A program made the position numbers and the translations under genes. Source: an uncultured Cryomorphaceae bacterium (lineage in GTDB: Bacteria > Bacteroidota > Bacteroidia > Flavobacteriales > Schleiferiaceae). Taken from it: a stretch of DNA of 13,698 nucleotides. The notes beneath the pieces were generated by a model. That model made no database searches and had not been told where the DNA came from. It was given only the letters and a program-made list of their open reading frames with translations. Below are positions 6,416 to 13,698 of this stretch, in pieces (position 1 is the stretch's first letter; each line of letters opens with the position of its first letter). The DNA lies in the NCBI GenBank assembly GCA_937900215.1, contig CALCFH010000480.1, positions 1-13,698 on the forward strand, written 5' to 3'.

Positions 6416-7617
6416 ATGGAATCTACTCTAAAATATGAAAAGCCTTTAGTGGTGTATATTGGAGAAGATGCTTCAGTAATTCAGTCATTATCTGAATCCG
6501 AAGATCTTGGATTTCGTTTGTTTGCTAATGGACTAGCTTTTAAATCCTTCTTGGCCAAGGGGCAAAAGATCGATTTGGTTCTTAGCGAAGTTGAGCTCAA
6601 AGGATTAAATGGAGAAGAGCTATTCGATGAATTGAAGGACTTATTACAAGAACGTCATATTCCTTTTGGTCTTTTGTCTTTAGCGAAAAAGAGTTCGGAA
6701 AGAGAAGGTTTATTGCAAAAAGGCATAGCGGAGTTGTATCTCAAACCATTGGATGTAGACAACCTCTTGAGGCGATTATCCTTTGTAACAAAAATGTGTT
6801 ACCTACCGAAGGTTGTTCTTCAAAATGACAAGAAAAAACGCGTGTCATATCGCAATAATTATCGCATTCCAATTTGGAAGCGATTAGTTGATATTGTCGC
6901 AGCATCAGTGGCTTTGCTATTGGCATCACCCGTGCTTATCTTCGCAGCCTTAGCAATTAAAATTGAATCTCCAGGAAGATTTTTTATATATCAAAAAGAG
7001 TGGGTACAGGTTATCAAATATTTGACTTTTATAAGTTGAGATCTATGTACTCCGATGCAGATAAAAGATTGAAAGAATACCTACATCTAAATCAGTATAC
7101 GGATGAAAGTTCTGGAGAAAATGAAGAAAGTAAACCAGTGGAATCGAAAAGAAATATTTCTCCCTCTTCTAGTGAGATGATCTTAATTCATAGGGATGGA
7201 ACGCCCCTTTCTGAAGAAGAATATTTCGAGTTGCGAAGAAATTCATCGACTTCAACATTTATTAAACTTAAAAATGATCCGCGAATCACTAAGGTTGGAG
7301 CATTTCTAAGAAATACTAGCATAGATGAGCTTCCACAATTGGTGAATGTTCTCAAAGGAGATATGTCTATTGTAGGCAATCGTCCTTTACCTCTTTACGA
7401 AGCTGAACAACTTACTTCAGACGATTGGAGTGAACGCTTTCTGGCCCCAGCTGGCATTACCGGTCTTTGGCAGGTTATGAAAAGAGGAAAAGGAAATATG
7501 TCCGACGAAGAAAGAAAGTCATTGGATAACCAATATGCAAGAGATAATTCTTTCTTGAATGATATTAAAATAATGATAATGACAGTACCTGCATTATTTC
7601 AAAAAGAAAACGTCTAA
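6416..7617 (+). pseudogene. Receiver-domain/polyprenyl-phosphate sugar transferase fusion, frameshifted
   Basis: The joined reading would give about 400 aa. Residues 1-125 form a receiver-like domain with Glu17-Asp18, Ser88 and Lys110, but Glu58 replaces the phosphoacceptor Asp (DLVLSEVELKG). After a basic linker and a hydrophobic segment (about 155-190) comes the WbaP/PglC-type catalytic domain, which transfers a sugar-1-phosphate to undecaprenyl phosphate and starts glycan assembly at the inner membrane. Its motifs are [34 protein letters not shown] and PAGITGLWQV. The frame is lost at the A5 run 6993-6997: the upstream frame ends at 7039, while the catalytic frame is open from about 7000 to 7617. 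A sixth A would give IYQKRVGTGYQIFDFYKL, the family sequence. The fragments are therefore 6416-7039 (receiver plus membrane segment) and 7000-7617. The TolC-like gene overlaps its stop by 1 nt. Confidence 0.88.
6993..6997 (+). other. Frameshift site (A5, A6 expected)
   Basis: In TATCAAAAAGAGTGGGTAC the run of five A causes the shift from the receiver/membrane frame to the catalytic frame of the sugar transferase. Adding one A yields QKRVGTG, as expected for this enzyme family at this point. Confidence 0.8.
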
Positions 7618-8358
7618 TGAGGAATACGATTATTTTGTTCTTTCTTTCTTTCTTTCTCGGTTGCCGTTGCTCAACCAAGTCAGATTTCTGCTGCTCAAAA
7701 GGACTCAATAGCCAAGACGAACATCGACCGTATTTTAAAGTCGGGTTCTATTGAGAGCTTTTTACCACCCTTGCGACTCCTAATTGATTCGGCCATTGCA
7801 AACTCACCTGAGGTTGAATTTGCAGAATCTTTTATTAAAGCGAGAGAATACGATGTTGATTTAGCCAAAAAAGATTGGTGGAGCACCGTACGCTTAGGAG
7901 GCCAGGTGAACTATGGAACTTTTGGTAACCAAGTTTTAGATGAAGTTGCTTTAGGTCAGCAAGTGAATGTTAACCTTTTAATGCCTTTGTCTACCTGGGT
8001 GGGTCGTTCGGAAAGAATTGGAAAAGCAGAGGCTTTTTTGGATAGTGAGCACGCCAATAGAGAATCCGCTAGGAGATTGGTAGAAACGCAAGTGGTTGCC
8101 TTGTACAATGAAATTCTTGTGGTAAGAAGAAAATTGGAAATCGTAGGCGACGGTAAAGAATCAGGTACCTTGATTAAAGAAAGTGCCGAAATGCGTTTTA
8201 GAGAGGGAGAGCTTACCCTTGATCAGTTGAACATAACAATGGACTTTTGGGTTCGTCAAGCAACTCTTTATGAGGATTTGAGAGCTCAGTTTAGCAATGC
8301 TTATTTCGCACTTGAGCGTGTAGTGGGCGTTCCATTCAGCAAATTTGAAAAATACTAA
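7617..8358 (+). pseudogene. Short TolC-like outer-membrane protein, out of frame at a TTTC repeat
   Basis: From ATG at 7617, which overlaps the previous TAA, translation enters a TTTC repeat and then stops at 7752-7754 after 45 residues. The coding frame used downstream is one base away and is open from the repeat to 8358. Removing one TTTC unit joins them as MRNTIILFFLSFSVAVAQ, a perfect signal peptide with an AVA/Q cleavage site, followed by a mature protein of about 228 aa. The mature part resembles one half of a TolC/OEP protein: an entry segment RLLIDSAIANSPEVEFAESF, long amphipathic helices, GQVNYG and NVNLLMPLSTW strand-like segments, and RFREGELTLDQLN. It would sit in the outer membrane or periplasm and serve polysaccharide export. 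A TTG at 7771 could start a truncated form without a signal peptide. The chain-length gene follows with no gap. Confidence 0.8.
7638..7656 (+). repeat. TTTC tetranucleotide repeat (4.75 units) in the signal-peptide region
   Basis: TTCTTTCTTTCTTTCTTTC encodes the hydrophobic core of the signal peptide of the TolC-like protein. The present unit number leaves the gene one base out of frame. One unit fewer, or two more, restores it. This is the structure of a slipped-strand contingency repeat, although the copy number is low. Confidence 0.75.
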
Positions 8359-10584
8359 ATGACACTTATTCAATTCATCCGACTCTTTAATAGGAACCTC
8401 AAGCTTTTCCTATTTACTTCCCTTGTTCTAGGCGTCTTAGTATTTCTATTTACGATGCGCCAAGCTAGAGAATATCAGTCTGAGACTGAGATTTATACTG
8501 GTTTAGCTTCAGGAGCTGATGCTACAGATGTTACGAGAAGTAAAATCGACTTCTTCTCTACGAGTAATGCTTTTGATAATCTGATTAACATTATTAAGTC
8601 TAGACATACATTAGAGGAAACGGGTGAGCGCCTCCTGGCCTTGCATATTATGACCGGTAATCCAGATCCTATGGTTATGTCTGATGAGACTTTCGCTCAA
8701 TTAGATGCTTGGTTTCCAGCCTCTGAAAGAAAAAAGCTATTGGTTGAAGGCGACTTTCAAGGAACAATTGATCAAATCAGAGATTATAAAGCAGCCAATG
8801 CCCTATCTAAAAAAGTTGAAGATGTATTCTACAACTCTGCATCACCATACAGTCATGCGGCCATTGCAGGAATAAATGTGTTCCGTATCGCAAACTCAGA
8901 TTTAATTCGCATCAACTATAAATGGTCAGATCCTGCTGTTTGTCAAAAAACATTAGAACTACTAAACGCCGTCTTTACGAGAAGAATGGCAGACATTAAA
9001 TTGGGTCAATCCAATGATGTTGTTCTTTATTTTAGAAAACAGGTAGATGAATCTATGATTCGCTTGCAAGATGCAGAAGAGCGCTTAAAGAACTTTAGAA
9101 CTGAAAACCGAATCATCAATTATCAAGAGCAGACCAAGTCTATTGCCATGATGAAGGAGTATTTGGAAGATGAATATCAGAAGGAAATTGCCATCCAAGC
9201 CTCAGCAGAAGCTTCGTTGATAAAATTAGAGGGACAACTTGAGCTGAATAAGGAAATTGTAAAGTATTCAGATAAGATTTTAGCGCAACGAACTGAATTG
9301 GCTGAGATAAGCTCAAAGATTGCTTCAATGGAAGTATACTATCAGAATGAGGAAGAGCGGGATGCTTTAAGAGTGAAGCAAAAAGATTTAAAGGCTAAGC
9401 TTACGAAGGATTTGAATATGCGTTACGAATTTGGTAGAACTACTGAAGGAGTAGATATTAAAGACTTGCTTGAACAGTGGCTTAGATATACTTTAATGTT
9501 GGATGAAAGTAATGCACGTATACGTGTGTTTAATTCTAGAAAAGACTATTTCATGCAGATCTATGATGAATTCTCTCCTCTGGGATCAAGAATTTCTCAA
9601 ATGGAACGTGAAATTGATATCGAGGAAGCCAACTATCTTGAAGTGCTACACAGTCTTAATCAGGCTCTCTTGAAGCAAAAGGGGGAGGCTCTATCTTCTG
9701 GTGGTTTGGTGGTGACATTCCCGCCTTTCTTTCCTCTAGAACCGATAAAATCAAAGAGAATTCTTTTAGTGATTGCGGCTTTTATAATTGGATTCTTCCT
9801 GCCTCTATTAATCGTAATTCTAATTGACTATTTAGATCAAACCATTCGCACGCCTTCGCGTGTACATAAATTTACTGGTTTGAAATTATTGGGTGCTTAT
9901 CCGAATATGGATAAAATTACTTTGAGAGACGATACCCTTGATTTTGAACGCATGTCTAGCCTAGCTGTTGGCTTGATCTGTCAGAATCTATTGCTAGAAG
10001 TTAGAAGTATGAATATTTTAGACAAGAAACCCAAATTTGTCTCTATGTTGAGCACTGAGCCTGGGGAAGGAAAATCTAGAATGTCACATGAAATGGCAAA
10101 TGAACTTACGCTACTAGGCTTTAGAGTTATGGTGTTGCGCTATAAAGAAAGCGATGCCGATGATGAGTTTCTTTATGAGGAGGCCATGTATCCCATTGAT
10201 AGAGAATTTTTGAATACACATTCGGTTCATGATTTGGTTGGCTCTCGATTTAACTTGAGAGCATACGATTTTGTGTTTATTGAAATTCCTGCCCTGCTTC
10301 AATCACGTTATCCAGTTGATTTATTAGAAGGAATGGATTGTGCCGTTATGGCAATAAAGGCTTCACGAGTTTGGAGAAAAGCCGATGCGCATGCTCTTGA
10401 AGAGGTTCAAAAGGTATTGAATGTTGTTCCTAGGGTTGCTCTAAATGGAGTGGATCCAGAAGATATGGAAGAAATTATCGGAGAAGTGGCTAAGCGTCGC
10501 TCAGAATTCAGCAAATTTATTCGAAAGGTCTTTACCTTCGAAATAAGTACACGAAGAGGATATAAAGGACAACCCATGTTCTAA
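8359..10584 (+). CDS. Wzc/GumC-like polysaccharide chain-length protein with degenerate kinase domain
   Basis: A 741-aa inner-membrane polysaccharide co-polymerase. A first membrane helix (about 14-35) is followed by a large periplasmic Wzz-like region with long coiled coils (about 220-440), the proline-rich PPFFPLEP just before the second helix (about 470-490), and a cytosolic BY-kinase-like domain. Walker A is present (STEPGEGKS, about 563-571). However, the Walker A' site reads VMVLRYK where an Asp is expected, Walker B reads YDFVFIEIPAL with Glu for Asp (about 635-645), and the C-terminus lacks the usual tyrosine cluster (a single Tyr in RRGYKG). It can probably bind nucleotide but is unlikely to be an active tyrosine kinase. 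ATG directly follows the upstream TAA. It is the last gene of the cassette and is followed by a strong terminator. Confidence 0.88.
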   Translation: MTLIQFIRLFNRNLKLFLFTSLVLGVLVFLFTMRQAREYQSETEIYTGLASGADATDVTRSKIDFFSTSNAFDNLINIIKSRHTLEETGERLLALHIMTGNPDPMVMSDETFAQLDAWFPASERKKLLVEGDFQGTIDQIRDYKAANALSKKVEDVFYNSASPYSHAAIAGINVFRIANSDLIRINYKWSDPAVCQKTLELLNAVFTRRMADIKLGQSNDVVLYFRKQVDESMIRLQDAEERLKNFRTENRIINYQEQTKSIAMMKEYLEDEYQKEIAIQASAEASLIKLEGQLELNKEIVKYSDKILAQRTELAEISSKIASMEVYYQNEEERDALRVKQKDLKAKLTKDLNMRYEFGRTTEGVDIKDLLEQWLRYTLMLDESNARIRVFNSRKDYFMQIYDEFSPLGSRISQMEREIDIEEANYLEVLHSLNQALLKQKGEALSSGGLVVTFPPFFPLEPIKSKRILLVIAAFIIGFFLPLLIVILIDYLDQTIRTPSRVHKFTGLKLLGAYPNMDKITLRDDTLDFERMSSLAVGLICQNLLLEVRSMNILDKKPKFVSMLSTEPGEGKSRMSHEMANELTLLGFRVMVLRYKESDADDEFLYEEAMYPIDREFLNTHSVHDLVGSRFNLRAYDFVFIEIPALLQSRYPVDLLEGMDCAVMAIKASRVWRKADAHALEEVQKVLNVVPRVALNGVDPEDMEEIIGEVAKRRSEFSKFIRKVFTFEISTRRGYKGQPMF

Positions 10585-10615
10585 AAAAAAGCCGCCAAAC
10601 TGGCGGCTTTTTTTT
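10583..10615. terminator. Strong bidirectional rho-independent terminator
   Basis: Eight A, AGCCGCCA, a 3-nt loop, TGGCGGCT and eight T form a 15-bp perfect inverted repeat with a GC-rich core. It begins at the stop codon of the Wzc-like gene and lies 36 nt past the stop of the convergent TPR gene. It should terminate both transcripts. Confidence 0.92.
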
Positions 10616-10651
10616 GTGGCCTACATCAAAAAAAATCCCTCTAAGTAGACT

Positions 10652-12718
10652 TTAAGGACAGTTTCTTAGCAAGCTTGGATCTACTTTCACTCCTTTAGTA
10701 GCGGCATATTTATAGTTGATACATGCATTGACTTTGTCTCCTAAGTCATTGTAAGCAGTAGCCAGCAAGAAGTAAGCAATGGGCTCGTTGGGGTTTAACT
10801 CTATTCCCTTCAGGTAGTCATTCACTGCTTCTTTAAACTTGCGTTGAAAAGCATAATTTGAACCTCTATTCAAGTAAGCTCGTGCATTGGTCGGATCCAG
10901 CTGTAGTATTTCATCAAAAAGTTGTTGGGCTTCAGCATAGTTGCCTTTTTTACCTAGTTCACTGGCTTGATTAAATTTAGAGTCTAGGTCTGCTAAACTT
11001 GGATTTTGTTCTATCCTATCCAACCTATCCAACCTATCCCATTCCTTTAATAGCAAGTTGGCCTCCTCAAGATTGGGCAATGCACTCAATAGCTCTCTTG
11101 CTTTTTCCTTTTCACCTTTTTCAAAGAGCAATTGGCCCTTCATGAGTGTACGCTTTGAATTTTCCGGCTCCAAACGTATCAGCGTATTTATAGCTGATTC
11201 GGCCTTGTTTGAATCTTTGCTTTTATTGAAAATGGTATAGGCAGCTTCCAATAATTGTATGTTCTCTGGAAAGAGGGCTATTCCTTTTTCTATAACCCTT
11301 ACAGCTTCAGATAATCTGTTTGATCTATAGTTGAGAATAGCAAGGTTTAAGTATGATTCTTCAAAATCCGGATCAATTTCCATTAAGAATTCAAAGTCTC
11401 TTTTGGCAGCTTTAAAGTCGCCTGAGGCCAATGCCCCAAGTGCCCGCATATTGTACGCGTGACCATAGGATGGATAGTCTTGTATTACATCCGTCCAAAG
11501 CGCTTGACTGTTGTTCCAAACTTTAATTCTTTCTTTTGAGATAAATCCAAATAGAAATGCAATAGCGGCTAAACCAAGGAGGCTGTTCTGATTGATTCTC
11601 TCAAATTGAGGAAATTTTTTAAGTAGGATATCTAAAATGAATAGAAGTAAGCCTATGGAAGCCAGATAGACATAGCGATCGGCCATCTGATAATTTCCGA
11701 AGGGCACGTCTAAGAACTTCAAAAGAAGAACAACATTCAAAAGGAAGAATGAAAGTCCAAAAAATTGAATCGAATTCGACTTAAATCCACGCCACAGCAG
11801 AAAGATAAAAAGAGGCAGCGCAAGTATGGAGGCATAATGCAAAAAATTGAGCTCGAGTCCGTGGTCATTCGGATAAGGATAATAGGCACTATATCCTATT
11901 GGAATGAGCGTTTTAACAAAGTAAGAACTGAATGAATGACTGGCCAAAAAGAGCTTATCTACTTGAGTGTAATTCGAGTTGTTTAATTCGCCCCATGTTT
12001 CTTCCTGAGCGGCAGAGGTGAGCCATAGAAAACTTAAAAACAGCAATAGAGCAGGTAGTTTCTCCAAATATGTTCTCGGACTTTTAAAATCGCGATTTTG
12101 GAGGAAATCAATCACAAAGAATACAGGGAGCAACACCACGGCCTGCGCCTTACTCAATAGAGAAAGTACAGCCCATAGATAGCTTAGTAGAAGTGATTTC
12201 TTTTCTTCTGTTTTGCTGTATTTTAAATAATTGATCATTGAAAGGAGAAAAAAGAAACTGTATTGAACGTTCTTTCGCTCCGTCATCCAGGCGTATGATT
12301 CAACATTAATGGGGTGGACAACAAAAAGAAGTGCAGTTCCAAAGGAGAGCATATCTCTTTGTGTCAGTCGCTGTAGAAAAAGAAAGACGAGAACCCCATT
12401 CGCAAGATGAAACAAAAGGTTTACCGTATGATGTGCCCGAATGGTATCTCCTCCAATTTGCCCATCAATGGCTAAGCTCAAAAGGCTGAGCGGGTGATAA
12501 TGCCCGTCGAAAAACGAAGTGAATTGCTTTTGAATGGTTTTAAAATTGAGATTCTCTATTAACTCATTTCCAGCAATATATCTTTCGTCGTCGTAGTTCA
12601 ATAATCCGCCTTTTACTGCGGAATAGGTAAACATCAATCCAAAAAATACAATTGCTAGAGAATAAAGAAGTCTAACATTTCGACTTCTTTTTAATTCAAT
12701 GGGTTTGGTTTTACTCAT
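10652..12718 (-). CDS. TMTC-like membrane protein with C-terminal TPR repeats (putative GT-C glycosyltransferase)
   Basis: The protein is 688 aa. The N-terminal half (about 1-400) is a polytopic membrane domain with about 10 hydrophobic segments. Its first external loop has the acidic motif LNYDDERYIAGN (Asp43, Asp44), followed by DGHYHPLSLLS (about 71-81) and HPINVESYAWMTERKN (135-150). These resemble the eukaryotic TMTC O-mannosyltransferases and their bacterial relatives, in which a GT-C fold uses a polyprenyl-phosphate sugar. The C-terminal half has TPR units, including YNMRALGALASGDFKAAKRDF and GKKGNYAEAQQLFDEILQLDPTNARAYLNRG. Acceptor and sugar are unknown. A 9-nt tandem repeat gives (DRL)n between two TPR blocks. 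It is monocistronic, lies between the cassette terminator and the htpG terminator, and starts at ATG 12718. A purely structural TPR membrane protein is the alternative. Confidence 0.8.
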   Translation of the reverse strand: MSKTKPIELKRSRNVRLLYSLAIVFFGLMFTYSAVKGGLLNYDDERYIAGNELIENLNFKTIQKQFTSFFDGHYHPLSLLSLAIDGQIGGDTIRAHHTVNLLFHLANGVLVFLFLQRLTQRDMLSFGTALLFVVHPINVESYAWMTERKNVQYSFFFLLSMINYLKYSKTEEKKSLLLSYLWAVLSLLSKAQAVVLLPVFFVIDFLQNRDFKSPRTYLEKLPALLLFLSFLWLTSAAQEETWGELNNSNYTQVDKLFLASHSFSSYFVKTLIPIGYSAYYPYPNDHGLELNFLHYASILALPLFIFLLWRGFKSNSIQFFGLSFFLLNVVLLLKFLDVPFGNYQMADRYVYLASIGLLLFILDILLKKFPQFERINQNSLLGLAAIAFLFGFISKERIKVWNNSQALWTDVIQDYPSYGHAYNMRALGALASGDFKAAKRDFEFLMEIDPDFEESYLNLAILNYRSNRLSEAVRVIEKGIALFPENIQLLEAAYTIFNKSKDSNKAESAINTLIRLEPENSKRTLMKGQLLFEKGEKEKARELLSALPNLEEANLLLKEWDRLDRLDRIEQNPSLADLDSKFNQASELGKKGNYAEAQQLFDEILQLDPTNARAYLNRGSNYAFQRKFKEAVNDYLKGIELNPNEPIAYFLLATAYNDLGDKVNACINYKYAATKGVKVDPSLLRNCP
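11016..11040 (-). repeat. In-frame 9-nt tandem repeat in the TPR gene
   Basis: CTATCCAAC is repeated twice with a third partial copy (plus-strand reading). Because the unit is 9 nt, changes in copy number would alter the linker EWDRLDRLDRIEQ by three residues without breaking the frame. Confidence 0.7.
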
Positions 12719-12765
12719 TCAAAAAGGGCTATTCAATATTTCTGCAAGTTGGAAATTTCTTTCAT

Positions 12766-12801
12766 AAAAAAAGCCTTCAAGATGAAATCTTGAAGGCTTT
12801 T
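12766..12801 (-). terminator. Rho-independent terminator of htpG
   Basis: A 12-bp perfect stem (AGCCTTCAAGAT at 12772-12783 and ATCTTGAAGGCT at 12787-12798) has a GAA loop. On the minus strand it is followed by seven T. It lies 21 nt past the htpG stop and 48 nt before the TPR gene start. Confidence 0.88.
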
Positions 12802-12821
12802 GAGTTTTGACCAAATGAGTA

Positions 12822-13698
12822 TCAAAGGCCCAATTTAATCTCTAACTGCTTTTGTGTGCGCTTTATGAACTTTGTCAAGGCCGCACCGTGCAACAGATTC
12901 TGTCCTAACAAGGCCAAATCAATCGCTTCATACAGACTATCTGCATTCTCCCCTTCGCCGGCAGAAAGCAATGCTTCGCTCAAGGGGTGATTGGCATTCA
13001 CTACCACCTGATAGGTTTCTGGAAAATCAGTCATCCCCATAAAGCCCCCTCCGCCTGTGGCGCTCATTTCCTTCATTCTGCGCATGAATTCCGGTACATG
13101 AATTTGAATGGGAGCAGCATCGCTGGCCAATTTTGCCACTTCTACTTTAAACTTATCTTTCTCCATGGCCTCTTCAATGAGGCTCTTAAGCTTATTCTCT
13201 TGCTCTTCTGTAAGTTTTGAAGGAGCTTCATCGTCCTTGTTAATGATCCGATCAATAGAATCACTATCTACTCTTGCGAATTGCACCTTTTCCAAATCGC
13301 GCTCTAAACGGTCTGTTAAGTGTGCGTTTAATGGCGAGTTTAATAATAAAACGGTATAGCCTTTTGATTTAGCCTCTTCAATTCCATTGTACTGGGCAAC
13401 TAGATCTGAAGCATACAACCAAATAGTATTGTCTTCTTTGTTTTTCTGGATGTTTTCAACCTTCGATTTAAACTCTTCAATAGTGTGATATACTCCATCG
13501 GTATCTTTCAGAAGGAAGAATTTCTTTGCGCGGTCGTAGAATTTTTCCTCCGATAGCATTCCGTATTCAACAATCATTTTGGTATCGTCCCAGTTCTTTT
13601 CGAAAGTTGGGCGATCGTTCTTGAACATCTCCTCGAGCTTATCGGCTACTTTTTTTGTGATATGCCCCGATATCTTTTTCACATTCCCGTCGGCTTGC
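12822..13698 (-). CDS. htpG: Molecular chaperone HtpG (Hsp90), C-terminal part
   Basis: The 3' portion of the cytosolic ATP-dependent Hsp90 chaperone. The frame is open to the window edge (QADGNVKKISGHITKKVADKLEEMF), so the GTG near 13682 is an internal Val and not a start. Visible are the middle-domain end (KKISGHITKKVADKLEE, FFLLKDTDGVYHTIEEF) and the C-terminal dimerisation domain (VVVNANHPLSEALL, YEAIDLALLGQNLLHGAALTKFI). The N-terminal ATPase domain lies outside the window. The gene ends with the usual dimerisation helices and its own terminator. No anomaly is seen in the visible part. Confidence 0.95.
   Translation of the reverse strand, partial: QADGNVKKISGHITKKVADKLEEMFKNDRPTFEKNWDDTKMIVEYGMLSEEKFYDRAKKFFLLKDTDGVYHTIEEFKSKVENIQKNKEDNTIWLYASDLVAQYNGIEEAKSKGYTVLLLNSPLNAHLTDRLERDLEKVQFARVDSDSIDRIINKDDEAPSKLTEEQENKLKSLIEEAMEKDKFKVEVAKLASDAAPIQIHVPEFMRRMKEMSATGGGGFMGMTDFPETYQVVVNANHPLSEALLSAGEGENADSLYEAIDLALLGQNLLHGAALTKFIKRTQKQLEIKLGL

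Noticed and set aside
6988..7003. Programmed -1 ribosomal frameshift in the sugar transferase
   Set aside because: The run is only A5, the P-site codon does not re-pair after a -1 slip, and no clear downstream structure was seen. A one-base loss is simpler.
13680..13682. Start of a 286-aa gene at 13682
   Set aside because: The codon is GTG, the frame stays open to the window edge, and the upstream residues match the middle of HtpG.

Overview
The window looks like the chromosome of a Bacteroidota bacterium, probably of the Flavobacteriia/Cytophagia type. It is AT-rich, its start codons lack clear Shine-Dalgarno sequences, promoter-like TAnnTTTG boxes occur upstream of genes, and the protein families present (single-gene RimO, rpsF-rpsR-rplI, TMTC-like TPR protein, HtpG) fit. 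No tRNA, rRNA, CRISPR array, insertion sequence or transposase was seen.

Left flank (1-2723). The 3' end of a formiminotransferase-cyclodeaminase-type gene converges on rimO (minus strand). RimO lies behind the ribosomal operon rpsF-rpsR-rplI (minus strand), which has its own promoter and ends in a strong terminator.

Centre (2892-10584, plus strand). This is a compact surface-polysaccharide cassette with much signalling content. In order it encodes a Wzx-type flippase, an NtrC-like sigma-54 response regulator, an Hpt phosphotransfer protein, a single-domain response regulator, a fusion of a receiver domain to a polyprenyl-phosphate sugar transferase, a short TolC-like outer-membrane protein, and a Wzc/GumC-like chain-length protein. 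Spacing after the flippase is very tight (overlap to 11 nt), so these genes probably form one transcript. No histidine kinase, Wza-type export protein or Wzy polymerase is visible here, so the apparatus must be completed from elsewhere.

Three consecutive genes of the cassette are broken as read, each in a different way. The single-domain response regulator has an in-frame TAA at codon 76. The sugar transferase needs one extra base, best explained as A5 where A6 is expected. The TolC-like gene is one base out of frame inside a TTTC tetranucleotide repeat in its signal-peptide region, and losing one repeat unit restores a perfect signal peptide. The sequence after each lesion still looks conserved, so the lesions are recent, or they are sequence errors. 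The repeat is a candidate slipped-strand ON/OFF switch.

If functional, the expected logic is as follows. An unseen kinase feeds the Hpt protein and the response regulators, the sigma-54 activator controls transcription, the receiver-transferase starts the glycan on undecaprenyl phosphate, the flippase moves lipid-linked units across the membrane, and the Wzc-like and TolC-like proteins handle chain length and export. The transferase receiver has Glu in place of the phosphoacceptor Asp, and the Wzc-like kinase domain is degenerate.

Right flank (10585-13698). A strong bidirectional terminator separates the cassette from a convergent TMTC-like membrane glycosyltransferase/TPR gene. Behind that lies the 3' part of htpG with its own terminator; htpG runs off the window.
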